Below are positions 46,426 through 57,808 of a stretch of 60,000 nt of DNA, piece by piece (within the stretch, counting starts at the first letter, position 1; each line of letters begins with the position of its first letter). The translations under genes were made by a program, and so were the position numbers. Below the pieces are notes generated by a model. It saw only the letters and a list, made by a program, of their open reading frames with translations. It did not search any database and was not told the origin of the DNA. The stretch is from Membranipora membranacea (Eukaryota > Bryozoa > Gymnolaemata > Cheilostomatida > Membraniporidae), in assembly GCA_914767715.1 (NCBI GenBank), contig OU612071.1:7735493-7795492 (forward strand), in the 5' to 3' direction.

Positions 46426-46934
46426 CGTGAATTTATATGCGTACCAAACAATACGTTTTTGATGGTACTACTGATGATGAAAAGTTCCAGATTGGCTGTG
46501 GACAACCAGCAGCCTTTTTGTGGGTGTGTCCTAATATACAATACATTGTGGCCTTAAAACGCCCATCAAATTATGATTTGAATTACCAAAGCTGTTTTTC
46601 CAGTTAGTCAGCTTTAAAACAAGCCCCAAAAAATTACCCTCTTAGACCATCAGAAGTTTGGGTTCACATAAGAGCATCTGTCCTTAGCAGCACAGAGTAT
46701 CGAGATAAACGATAAACATGAGTTTATAAGCCTTTCAATGGCTGTGTCGTAACAAAGTCAACGAGTATGTTTCAAATTTGGCTCAAATATATATGATTAT
46801 TTAAAGTGATTGTTACAAAATGGAGAATTGGAAGCCTGAAACCGGGTGTTTGGTGCAAGATAACCAATATCTGCACTATTTCCATGATTATGAAAAAAGA
46901 ATGAAAAGAAAATATGGACAAAGGTTTTAGTGTA

Positions 46935-47295
46935 CCTTTATTGCAAACTTGGTATGTTATATCTATAAACACCTCAAAAATCAACTGTTGTCTGCAAATA
47001 GTACTTTAATCAGGTCCCAAACAAAAGGGGCATGGTATGTTATTACCATCATTGTAACCTGGTAAACTTGGTTATCTTCAAATTGGGACAATACCATTGA
47101 AGCATGCATCAGGTAAGCATTCTGACCCTTTTAGAATGATCTCAAATTGCTGGGCCCTACGAAATAGAAGAGGGAATATTCCTCATCAAACTATCAAACT
47201 CTTATCTTTCTTGCGACTGGAACCGACTAGGAAATATGCACATGCATGCACAAGTCAACACATCCCCCTAGTAACCAACCCGTGTCATAAAGTGG
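46935..47295 (+). repeat. Repeat R2, copy 2
   Basis: Same orientation as 43262-43620, with a few small insertions. It ends in the GCACATGCATGCACAAGTC motif. Confidence 0.75.
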
Positions 47296-47550
47296 GCCCA
47301 CATTAGAATAAAAATATACAGGCATCTGACATAAAATAATGAGGATTGATATATGTGCCATTCAGTTGATGCCAAGGACAAAATAATATTTCCATTAATA
47401 GACCTGGAATGTATATTTTTGAAATACCCTGAAACCATGTAAATATCAATCTTACTGTACAGATATTAGTCTCAGATACTGCCACTAAGAGCCCCTGTAT
47501 GCAACTGTAAATTATGGTTATATTTAACTTTTATTATAAGCCTTCCAATC

Positions 47551-47622
47551 AGAGCGGTGCGATGGATAGAGCATTGGCCCTTCAATAAGGAGGTTCCCTG
47601 CTTGATTCCAAACATATCAGGC
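47551..47622 (+). mobile_element. tRNA-like SINE head, copy 3
   Basis: AGAGCGGTGCGATGGATAGAGC followed by GGTTCCCTGCTTGATTCCAA. The body after the head differs from the other copies, so this one is truncated near 47625. Confidence 0.6.
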
Positions 47623-47689
47623 CCACAGTGTAGTTAAGGCCAGATTGTTGTCCAAGATGAGAAATTTTGCTTATAATCTCAATTACAAA

Positions 47690-47765
47690 AATCCCTCCCC
47701 TGCCTGGGAGTTGGGACCTTTAGCATGCTAAGCCAAAGCCATGCAGCCGAGCTACGCCTCACTGA
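47690..47765 (-). mobile_element. Degenerate tRNA-like sequence
   Basis: On the minus strand GAGGCGTAGCTCGGCTGCATGG resembles an A box and GGTCCCAACTCCC a decayed B box. Probably an old SINE fragment of a different family. Confidence 0.35.
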
Positions 47766-48635
47766 TGTTCCCTGGGTGCATATACACAATACACAATACA
47801 CAACTGTTTTGTTTTAGCACATTTCCAACATTCTATCACAAGCAAGCAAATGCACAGCATAACGTCCAAGTGATGATCTCCATACAAGTAGTTGTGGTAT
47901 GCTCTAACCACAAGATTACGCTATGAAATATTTTGTGAGCAGTGACATCGAAAAATGTTTGCTTTTGTCTGGCAAACTGTGGTAGGATACTATGAGCAAG
48001 CATTGATCATTAAACCAAGGAGTTACTCCTTGATTAAACTAAGATACCAATCATCAATCGTACAAAAAAGAATCAAACAGTCTTCCTAACCTGATGGTGT
48101 TGCCTTGATGCCAGCCAAGGATGTGGCTAAATAAAACGCACAGCCTAGCAGCAAACAATTAGCGGCAGTCATAGGTATACGTGATAAAAATTACCGATCC
48201 CCCATCCCCTCATCTAGCCAGACTAACATACCAAACCTCACGGTAAATGTAAACTACGCGTCAAATGATAATCTCTCATATCAGCAACTCCTAACGTCAG
48301 AGTTAACATGACTAAACTAAATCTAAATCAGAACTCGATAATGTCGGTGCCAGACACTATGATTTATTTGCTGAATATGGAGAAAATAGAATAGTGAATA
48401 TGGAGAGAAAACTATTAATATATTTATATATATATATATATATATACTTTCAGAGAAAATTTAGCTCAATTACTGACACCACCTGTAAATAAGGAAGTCA
48501 CAGTAGTATAATAAGTTGCAAAAAAATGTTCACAGTTTCATATAACAAGTTTCATAAGACAGCTAACAGTAAAGAAAACACAGCCTAACCGCTTGTAGAA
48601 GCGTCATCTATGCAACAAAATTTCGGCCACTTGAA
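47766..48635. other. Intergenic with (TA)n tract
   Basis: No gene recognised. A TA dinucleotide run occupies 48421-48446. Confidence 0.5.
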
Positions 48636-48824
48636 TTAAAGAGAGAGGCAGGCATAGGGAGTGGGAGTCGGTGGAGCAGCTTCTTGAGATGAAGTCGTTC
48701 CCTGGGGAGAAGTGTGAAGGCTTTGTATTGGCGATAGATTAATCGATCTCGGTTCAAGCACGGTACTATTTTGTCGAAACGCAATAGGTCCAGTCAGTCT
48801 AAGATGTCCACTGAGATCTCCCAT
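48636..48824 (-). other. Candidate terminal coding exon
   Basis: On the minus strand a pyrimidine-rich/T-rich acceptor (TTTTTTATAG) precedes a 62-codon open frame that ends TAA at 48636-48638. The product is rich in Ser, Pro and Thr (S-P-Q-G-T-T-S-S-Q-E-A-A-P-P-T-P-T-P near the end) and the DNA is GC-richer than its surroundings, which fits a disordered C-terminal tail. I cannot find upstream exons or name the gene. Confidence 0.35.
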
Positions 48825-50369
48825 CTATAAAAAAAACAACACCATACAGAGAATTACCTCACCAGTTTATTCAATGGTGACCATGAAACAGAAGATAAAA
48901 ACAAATGCTGAAACCATTCTCACGGGTATTGCCCATCAGGCTACACTAGGAGCAATAGGAGGTCATACTGAAACTCAAAATGCAATTATGTACAAAGTGA
49001 TGTTGAGGCCTTAGCTGAAACAGTACGAGCCAGTGAAATTTTCAAATTAGGTTGCAGTATGTGACTGCTTCAAACAATAATACAAACAATACAAACAATA
49101 TTATAAATGATGAAGCTATTTAACTTGGGAAAATTCTCTGCTGGTAAACCAAAAAGAACATCAGAAATTTAATTTGCAGTCTGACGTTAGCAAATCAGCA
49201 GCAAAAATGTGTACACTTTCTGTGCTTACGAAATGTAATTCATATATTCTAAGGTTTAAGTTTGAGGCAAGAGCTTAGCGATATGTTTTTTTCGTCGTGT
49301 TTTATTGACGGCTCTCGATTTCATATGTCCATCATATCTCCCAATCACAGACACTGTAATGCACAGTCTCAAAGCTTTATTTCCAAGTGGCTATTGCTGT
49401 TCTGTGGTAAAGTAGGCTGCTATCAGAAGCTACATGTTGCTGTATAGTTCTCAAAAAATCCACATATTGAAGGTAAAGTAATACTTCCGATGTAATTGTC
49501 TCATATGGCATTATTTAGCAGATGCATTGAGGCAGCGTTTGGCAGCCAGTTTGAATTTTTGTATTTCTCAGCTGTGTACTGGCTTGAAGTTGATTCAGTT
49601 ATGTCTTGTAAGGTCTTGTGAGGTGATTCATTGATAGAAGTGGACTTGTTGTTGTTGTTATTAAATTGGTTGAACTAACCACATACTAGTCATTATTTTA
49701 ATGGCTGTGGTCAAATATTGATTTAACATTAAACTGTGAAATAGGCTAAAATCATATAGTTTTGCTAGCAATCCTAGAATATTTTTGTTGGTTACAAATG
49801 CATTTTTCATGTTAGCTTCTTAGCACAGATAGTGATAAACCCCTCTTTTTCATGACAGTAATCCTTAGAATATGGGCTACAATTTGATATAAGTTTCATC
49901 CCAGTCAAAGACTGTGCATAGAAATACTCGAATATAATTGTGTAGTTTTATTGTCGGAGATTACTTCGGCTGGGAGATGAAACACACACAGTATTTGTGT
50001 GCATATCGGATCACTCTCAACATGATAAAAATCTCCCCAGCGGCCAGTTATATTATTTATAAAGTGAAGCACTCTAAGTTAAATAATACCGGCTTCATTT
50101 TTAGTAGCTGCAAATAAAAGTATTAGACAGTGTGTCTATTGACAGAGAGGTGTTACTAAGTTTTATACCCAGCATGAAAAGAAGGTCAATCTTTGACTGT
50201 ATTATCTCAGTGTGATCCCTGTTGAACACTGACACAGTGTACTGTAGTAGCCGAAATGTTATTGGAAATGATCATAGGATGCCACCAAACTCTCCCCTAA
50301 TAAACAAAAATGGACCTGCAGGCTCTTCGATCTATGTTTATCATTCAAAAATAATTGTGATGTTGCTTT
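48825..50369. other. Intergenic, no gene seen
   Basis: The ORF at 49262-49447 has no recognised features. If 48636-48824 is an exon, this region would be its upstream intron. Confidence 0.4.
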
Positions 50370-52880
50370 TCTGAGACAGATAGAGCTACATGGCTTTTGT
50401 TCATGGTACCACTGAAACTGAACTAAATTTGTTTTGAATTCCCCGGTTCCACACATTGCTCATAAGCTGATAAGGCTGATGTAGTCGGGATTTATAGTGG
50501 ATTATCTATGTCATGTTAGATTTTTTCCTCCCTGCAGGCAGGCTATAATCAATTCATGTTTGAGAATGCTGTCAGGGCTCCATGAAATGTTAATAAAGTT
50601 TTGTTATCTCTGATAAAAACAAAAACGAATTCGCAAAAATGGTTTCAGGTATATTCAGACGCAAGGCCAATTTTGTCACTGGAGCTAAGAACATCAATGT
50701 GTAGCAGCGACCAAGTTCAAACCTTGTCAGAACACCGCCATCTGCATCCTACAGACGTGATTGATCACAATAGTTAAATTGGAAAGGAGTTGTCAATAAT
50801 ATACAGACAATGCTACTTTTTCTAAAATTACCTGTATTGTAATGTTCCCGTTAACCTGGTCACGCTATGAAATCCAGAGAACTGTGTTACACATAACGCC
50901 ACGTGACTTTGATATAGCCTGTGATTTTTGTCAGTGGGTGGGGGTGGGCGAAAAGAGAAGAATGAGTATAGGGGGGAACCATCAATGTAATCTCATGATA
51001 CTTTTCGATGTGTTTTTTTTCACAGCAACGTGATTAATCACATTAAAGTAAACTGAATAATATGCCCAGCCATGGAATTGCAAAAACAGTTGATGTAATA
51101 TGTCAATTGAAATGTGATAACGACTAAACCTATACTAATAGTTATTGTTATAGTTATTTGGGGTGGTGTGTGAAACTATCAAAAAGTATTTGGTCTTGAG
51201 AGAGCCGAAACGACCATGACTTAATTCACTTTTTGACATGAAGTTGAAAGCAAAATTGACTGAATTTTTACCACATTTGCTGGTTTAATTTCTAATGATA
51301 CATTATTTTTCCCCACATGGTCTCAGTCGGGTTACCACGTAGATGTCACTAGTATGCATTGTGATTTGTGTAAAAAAAACACATCAAAAAAGAATCATGA
51401 GATTACATTGATGGTTCCCCCCTATCTCTTTCACCCATCTCCCACTCCCACCCACTGACAAAAATCACCGGCTATATCAAAGTCACGTGGCCTTATGGTG
51501 TTACAAGTTACATTAAAATATTCCTATAATAGAGACCAATTCAATATGTGAGAAGATAAGTTGCAGGAAAAAGTACCTCTATGTAAGGCCTAGTGTTTTG
51601 TAAATCTTTAGTGATTGCAGCTGCGCCAGAAATTCTTCTGCGCCTCATGTCCTCAGCCTAGAGATATATGAAAGACCCATCATAGCATTTAGAAATGGAA
51701 AAAAACCGATAAAACGTTACTTACCATGAAGAAAGTAACGATATGTTCATCATAGCATGGATGCCCGAATGATGTCAATGCCCTTAACAAAAACATTATG
51801 GACACTACCGCTACAAGTTCATAGCCGCCAAAAACAAATTGATTTGTAAAGGCTCATAAAATAGGTAAGCATCCATTCAGCAACTTTGTATTTAGGGCTA
51901 ATGAGTGGCACTGTGAAAAGGGCAGGCTCCGTCTCAAGAATCAGAACCTGTTTTTGTTTGTTCTTTGTATACATGCAGCGAAAAGGCGGTCTGGCAGCGA
52001 AAGCTTCACTTCTCAGTTAGATATGTCGTATTATATGGTGTCAATGCTTGCGTAAAAAAATGATGACTTTCAATGAATGTTTAAAACTGGCAACTTCAAC
52101 ATAGAACAACAATTTAATACTAGGCCTGCGACTGTCATCGTACTTATCATGCAATCGGTACATCCTCCGCTGACCTGATATCATCATGAGACTCGAAATG
52201 TCTGGTGGTGTATTTATTTGGTAAGATGAGAACATACAAATTTCCTAGCTCGTAAAAGTCGATTCAATCTATGTCAGCAAGTCAGAATACAATCGTTCTC
52301 AATTTATTGCAACTTCCCTATCCAATTCTCAGTGGTTGCTGCAGCAGCAATTTAAAGTCTTCCCTGAGCTGCCAGCCTAAATACTGTAGAATGACTATCA
52401 CTACTAGACAGTCTTGCATAATAGGCAGTACTGTAACAATCAGTAGCCTCAATCTAGCATGATCTGCAAGCGTGATCAACAAGTGCTCAATTGACCATGA
52501 ATTAACACACCGCTTCAATTTTAACATATACTGCATTCATTAGGCAGGCGTGCTACAATATTAACTATCATTGCAAAAGTAATGGCTAGAAAATTTATCG
52601 TGAAAAATGGATGATGGCCACCTATGAAAGCCTGTAACTCCCCTGTTATGGAACCAAATGACATAAGATTGAAAATGTACAGAAGATAAATATGTGTCGT
52701 CTGAGAAAAATCCATAGTAATGAGTTCATAAGGAAACAAATTAAATTAGGTCGGTTGAAGGCATGTTTTTTGACCCTAAAAATACCCTTTTTCCCCCAAA
52801 AGTGATTAAAATTTTAGGTCAACCCTCATGAAAGACAAAATGTACAAAGACCCATTGAAAAACCTTTCAAATGATAGCTC
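50370..52880. repeat. Duplication block C2 (partner 22985-24990)
   Basis: Direct-orientation match interrupted by the 611-bp MITE at 50890-51500. A minus-strand ORF at 52041-52235 corresponds to the relict exon at 24249-24351 but has lost the donor GT. Confidence 0.85.
50890..51500. mobile_element. 611-bp Harbinger-type MITE with TTA target site
   Basis: Terminal inverted repeats of about 140 bp: CACATAACGCCACGTGACTT at the left, and CACCATAAGGCCACGTGACT read inward from the right. Both continue through ATATAGCC.GTGATTTTTGTC, the GTGGGTGGG run, GGGGGGAACCATCAATGTAA and GATGTGTTTTTTTT. The flanks are TTA at 50887-50889 and 51501-51503. The partner block has GTG-TTA-CAAG uninterrupted at 23546-23555. 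A TTA target site and a MITE of this size fit the PIF/Harbinger group. No transposase is encoded. Confidence 0.9.
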
Positions 52881-52983
52881 AAATATCCAAATCGGACAAC
52901 AACTGCTCAAATTATCGCAGGTGGGTTAATCCCCATTGAAGTCTATGTGATGCAAAGAAGTCACAGATCTGATTTTAACTACA

Positions 52984-53135
52984 CTGTGGGGTGTCAGAAA
53001 GAGCATCCGTCCTTAAATGCTCCTGTGCCCCGTCATGATCCATACCATAGTTCGGTACTGATACCAGCAATAACACAATACCAAGCCACATTGAGATTTC
53101 TCAGCACAAAGTATCAATGTTCAGAGGCTGTGTCG
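52984..53135 (+). repeat. Headless SINE body fragment
   Basis: GGGTGTCAGAAAGAGCATCC onwards matches, in opposite orientation, the body following the SINE heads at 43783 and 53861. The tRNA-like part is absent. Confidence 0.55.
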
Positions 53136-53144
53136 TAACAAAGT

Positions 53145-53500
53145 ACACTTTATGACACGGATCGGTTACTAGGGGGATGTGTTGACTTGTGCATGCATGT
53201 GCATGTTTCCTAGTCGGTTCCAGTTGCAGGAAAGATAAGAGTTTGATGAGATATATTCCCTCTTCAATTTCGTAGGGCCCAGCAATTTGAGATCATTCTA
53301 AAAGGGTCAGATTGCTTACCTGATGCATGCTTCAATGGCATTGTCCCACTATGAAGATAATCAGATTTACCAGGTTACAATGATGGTAATGACATATCAT
53401 GCTCCTTTTGTTTGGGACCTGATAAAATTCCGTTTGCGGACAACAGTTGATATTTGAGGTGTTGATAGATATAACATACCAAGTTTGCAATTAAAGGTAC
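53145..53500 (-). repeat. Repeat R2, copy 3 (inverted)
   Basis: Inverted copy of 43262-43620. It starts at the CACTTTATGACACGG and GTGCATGCATGTGCATG motifs. Confidence 0.75.
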
Positions 53501-53860
53501 ACTAAAACTTTTGTTCATATTTTGTTGTCATTCTTTTTTCATAATCATGGAAATAGTGGAAATATTGGTTATCCTGCACCAGACACCTGGTTTCAGGCTT
53601 CCAATTCTCCATTTTGTAACAATCACTTTAAATAATCATATATATTTGAGCCAAATTTGAGACCTACTCGTCGACTTTGATACGACACAGCCATTGAAAG
53701 GCTTATAAACTCATGTTTATCTTTTGTCTCGATACTCTGTGCTGAGAAATCTCAATGTGGCTTGGTATTGTGTTATTGCTGGTATCAGTACCGAACTACG
53801 GTATGGATCATGATGGGGCACAGGATCATTTGAGGATGGATGCTCTTTCTGACACCCTGA

Positions 53861-53930
53861 TATGTTTGGAATCAAGCAGGGAACCTCCTTATTGAAAGAC
53901 CCATGCTCTATCCATTGCACCGCTCTGATT
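53861..53930 (-). mobile_element. tRNA-like SINE head, copy 4
   Basis: Minus-strand head nearly identical to 43783-43851, including its flanks. Confidence 0.6.
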
Positions 53931-54506
53931 GGAAGGCTTATAATAAAAGTTAATTTATAACCATAATTTATAGTTGCATACAGGGGCTCCTAGTGGTAGT
54001 ATCTGGGACTAATATCTGTACAAGAAGATTGATATGTACATGGTTTCAGGGTATTTCAAAAATATACATTTCAGGTCTATTGATGGAAATATCATTTTGT
54101 CCTTGGCAACAACTGAATGGCACATATATCAACCCTCATTATTTTAGGTCAGATGCCTGTAATGTTTAAACTAATGTGGGCACACTTTATGACACGGATT
54201 GGTTACTAGGGGGATGTGTTGACTTGTGCATGCATGTGCATGTTTCCTAGTCCCTTCCAGTTGCAGAAATAGCAAAATTCAAATATATATTTAGGACAAC
54301 GCTTACATCCAACTACTGGGCTGTGACATCTCACATGCTTGGCTGCCATCAAATTCCTGAAAAACTTGTTGGCATCCGGCTTCCATAATCCAAATCATTA
54401 CCATATTTTTATCGCCTGACACCTGACCGCAGGTGTCATCTATTTAGGCACCCTATCAGAAACTTGTATTTTATATTTTAGACTTGGAATATGCAATTGA
54501 CACGAC

Positions 54507-54514
54507 TATAAAAG
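54507..54514 (+). promoter_or_regulatory. TATA box of mini-peptide 3
   Basis: TATAAAAG. The non-coding exon ends at 54579 with a weaker donor (GAG|GTAATT in place of GTAAGT). Confidence 0.7.
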
Positions 54515-54847
54515 TTGACATCATAATGAAGATAAGCATAAACTCTTCATCTGTTTACGTGAGTCAGCACATAATCGAGGTAATTGAGCTACGATTTGCT
54601 TTATTTCTTTGTATTTGTTGTTTCAAAATGTGTACGGACAATGACAATTGATATTGTGTTATTCGGAACTTCAAAATTTAAGCTATTCATTTTAACTTGT
54701 GTTCAACCATTGCAAGAAAGACTGTTTTTTCTGGATACCAGCGCTCATGATTCACTCTTGACTGTTCATTGGGATCGAGTGGATCAATTTTAATGCTTTA
54801 TGCGTTGTTAAACCTTCACTGTCTTCATTTGTTGAAGGAAAGACAAG

Positions 54848-55790
54848 ATGAGACCTAACATGATTATTGCAGCAGTCGTCCTGGTATTGTTTGGTGCAGT
54901 TGCGAAAGCAGTAAGTATTCAATATAATATACTTCCCCGTAATAGATGACAAGTTCAACCATAACAATCAGATTACTGTATTTGGACCATAGTTTATCTA
55001 TTATGTAATTGAATGATTTCTGAAATTTGATGACACAACTAACAACACAATAAATGCTGGCTTGTATTATTTTTATTGAAGTGCATTTTTACCACTGTTC
55101 ATGTCAAAGCAATCTCATAGCATTTAACAAAAAAGTAAATTAAATTGTACATAAAAATTATTGAATGATATAACCAACTTCCAAGTGTGAGATCCCAGGA
55201 TTTAGAATGGTTAATATTAAAATGGTGATCCACTGGCAGTCCCCCAGTTGCTATACTTACACCAGAATCTATCACAAAAGAGTATTGGTCATAGGTAGTC
55301 TAGTCAACAACTTATCAGTGTCAATCTGTCACATGGGGATAATAAGCTCTAAAAACTTCTAGGCTAGACCCATGCTAGATCCTTCAATTTTGTTGTGCCA
55401 TTAGTGCCAACTATGTCTTAAGTGCGATCTTCATCTGGCGCCGTAAAATGTTATAACATGCTCCTGTAAGGAATTTGTGCATACTGTTATTGTTTTATGG
55501 TTTGTTTAGGACCAATGAAAAGACTTATTATCTATTGAAAATTAGCTTCCAAATAAAGATAGATGAAAACAATGTTGATAATGATTCTTGGTTGTACACA
55601 TCAAGTATCTGCTTCAACTGCTCTTGTCCCTAATCCATAAATAACAATACTCGTTGACAGATATCAATAGTTTACTCGGACTCTATTTCTCTTGCAGGAG
55701 AAAGTGTGTGCATCTGTTTGCTCACCATCGGTCAAAACAGATGAAGGAGAGGTGAAAGTGAATTGCAGCATAACTTGTGTAGTCACATAA
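54848..55790 (+). CDS. Secreted cysteine-rich mini-peptide 3
   Basis: The coding exons are 54848-54910 (MRPNMIIAAVVLVLFGAVAKA) and 55698-55790, with a phase-0 intron at the A-K-A cleavage site; 51-aa precursor. The mature part keeps C-x3-C-x14-C-x3-C and differs from copy 2 at only two residues (E to V before the first cysteine, and D to E in the K-T-D-D-G turn). The intron lacks the extra 600 or so bases seen in copy 2. The first-exon donor GTAATT is weaker than in the other copies and may lower expression. AATAAA lies at 55843-55848. No disabling change seen. Confidence 0.82.
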
Positions 55791-57300
55791 TAATTCTTAT
55801 ATTTTATGATTTGTAATGAAACTAACAGAACTCAGAAAATTAAATAAACCTGAATTTATACGCGTACCAAACAATGCGCTTTTCATGGTTTTACTGATGA
55901 TGAAAAGTTCTAGATTGGCTGCGGGCAACCAGTAGCCTTTTTGTGGGTGTGTCCTAATATACAATACATTGTGGCCTTAAAACATCCATCAATTTATGAT
56001 TTGAATTAACAAAGCTATTTTTCCAGCTAGTCAGCTTTAAAACAAGCCCCAAAAATTACCCTCTTGGACCATCAGAAGTTTGGGTTCACGAAAACTATTT
56101 CTATCAGGTACTTCATGAAGAAGAGGCTTTATACACTCACTCATTACGTCATGGGCCATCACAGAGAGTGTATCACCATCAAGGGGCCAAAGTATCATTT
56201 TGATAATTGTTATTACTTCGACGATGGTAGCTGTTGGCAAAGCACTGCAAGGAAAGTGTGTTCTGTGATGTGGTGACCACACAACAATTCACTGTTGGCT
56301 TAGTGCATCTTTGTTCGCAAACCAGACTTTTCCAAAATCATAGGAGCTTCAAATAACAACTGGGGTTCACGAAAACTAGTATTATCAGGTACTTCATGAA
56401 GAAGAGGCTTTATACACTCACTCATTACGTCATGGGCCATCACAGTGGCACCCAGAAAATCTTGAAAAACTTCAGTTAGATGATCTGCCCAATTTGGAAT
56501 TATAATATATAGATAGGTTTTTGGACAGTCATGAATAGGAGGGACACTTTACAATAAGGAGGGACAGTTTACAATAGGGGGAACAGTTTAAAACAGGGAG
56601 GGACACTTCACAATGTGCATGTCACTATTGTCCCCGGGTTAGTTTATTATATTGTGAAGTGTCCCGGGGTCGGTGCCCAAATCATCGTAGATGCTGTGCC
56701 CACCGACATATTTTACTCCACGCTGTTGAGGGCCTATGATCTGCCAATTACCGCATTTCAGAGGTTCATAGCTTGTATCAGGGTTAGATTATTCTGCAGT
56801 TTTTACCTGGTGTAACAAAGATCTTAAACCCGGAGTAATATGAATTTTTAATTTATCTCTTTTATAAAATCAAGGAAGTAATCAGAATTTTAGGTACTGG
56901 GTAGGGATTTGAAAATTACATTTATATCTTGGCTGGAATCCATTCAGTTCTAATGCCAAAGGCAAAAATGTTTAACAGGAGAAATAGTTTGATAGATAAA
57001 GAAATCCTTATGAATTTGAATCCCCTTTATTTATCATTTTTTTCCTTGTTATGTCGTTATGTATGTCTTGGGATTAAGATAGTTCACAATCGTTTGATGA
57101 ATATACCTGGCCTTATATTTCAATCAAAAACCTTATCGTTAGAATTTCATTATCTTTGACAGCATTAGAGTCTAGGGAAAGCATTTGATTAGTAGAAAAC
57201 ACCCATTCTAGCTGATGAGGGCAATGCTTGGCATGTTAATGCCTTACTTCTTGAGATTGAGCTGGTATTATTTGCGAATGAAGTAATGGCTTCATTAATA

Positions 57301-57808
57301 GACAGTTTTCTGAGATCTGATTTAGGCCTTAATTCGGAGTTGTCCTCTCTCCAGTTTGGTACTTTTAACTCACGTCACATAGGAAAAACGTGCTGAAAAG
57401 AGGGTTATCTTGAAATCCGCTTAAAGTCTGATAAAAAGGATTTTTGATTCAGAACATGCACCATTGAAAACTGATAGGGACATAGTTTGGGAAATATTTT
57501 TGGTATTCGGTTAGTCGATTAGATCAATTTCTGCCAGTTTTTCGGACCATTTGGCAGAATTTTTCTTGAATTTCATCACTAAAATTAAGATTTATCAACA
57601 TTCAAGCCTCCAATTATTTGGTAACCCTGTCTCACAGGGTTTTCAATGGTGCGGATTCTGTATAAAAAATCAACTTTATCCTAATATAAGCGGTTTTCAA
57701 GAAAACTCTCTTTCAGCATGTTTTTCCTATGCGGCATGGGATAAAAGTACCAAACTGGAGAGAGGACAACTCCGAATTGAGGCATAAATCAGAGCTCAGA
57801 AAACTGTC
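57301..57808. mobile_element. 508-bp foldback MITE, copy in F2
   Basis: Same element as 35774-36280, here flanked by TA on both sides (57299-57300 and 57809-57810), which is the best support for a TA target site. Confidence 0.82.

Larger units (their letters stand above)
43900..46665. repeat. Peptide-gene block P2
   Basis: Direct partner of 53935-56090 and inverted partner of 40985-42985. Its second intron has about 600 bases (near 45390-46000) that are absent from the other two copies. Confidence 0.85.
53935..56090. repeat. Peptide-gene block P3
   Basis: Direct partner of 43900-46665. It ends at about 56090, where it joins duplication block F2 at a shared GGGTTCAC. Confidence 0.85.
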
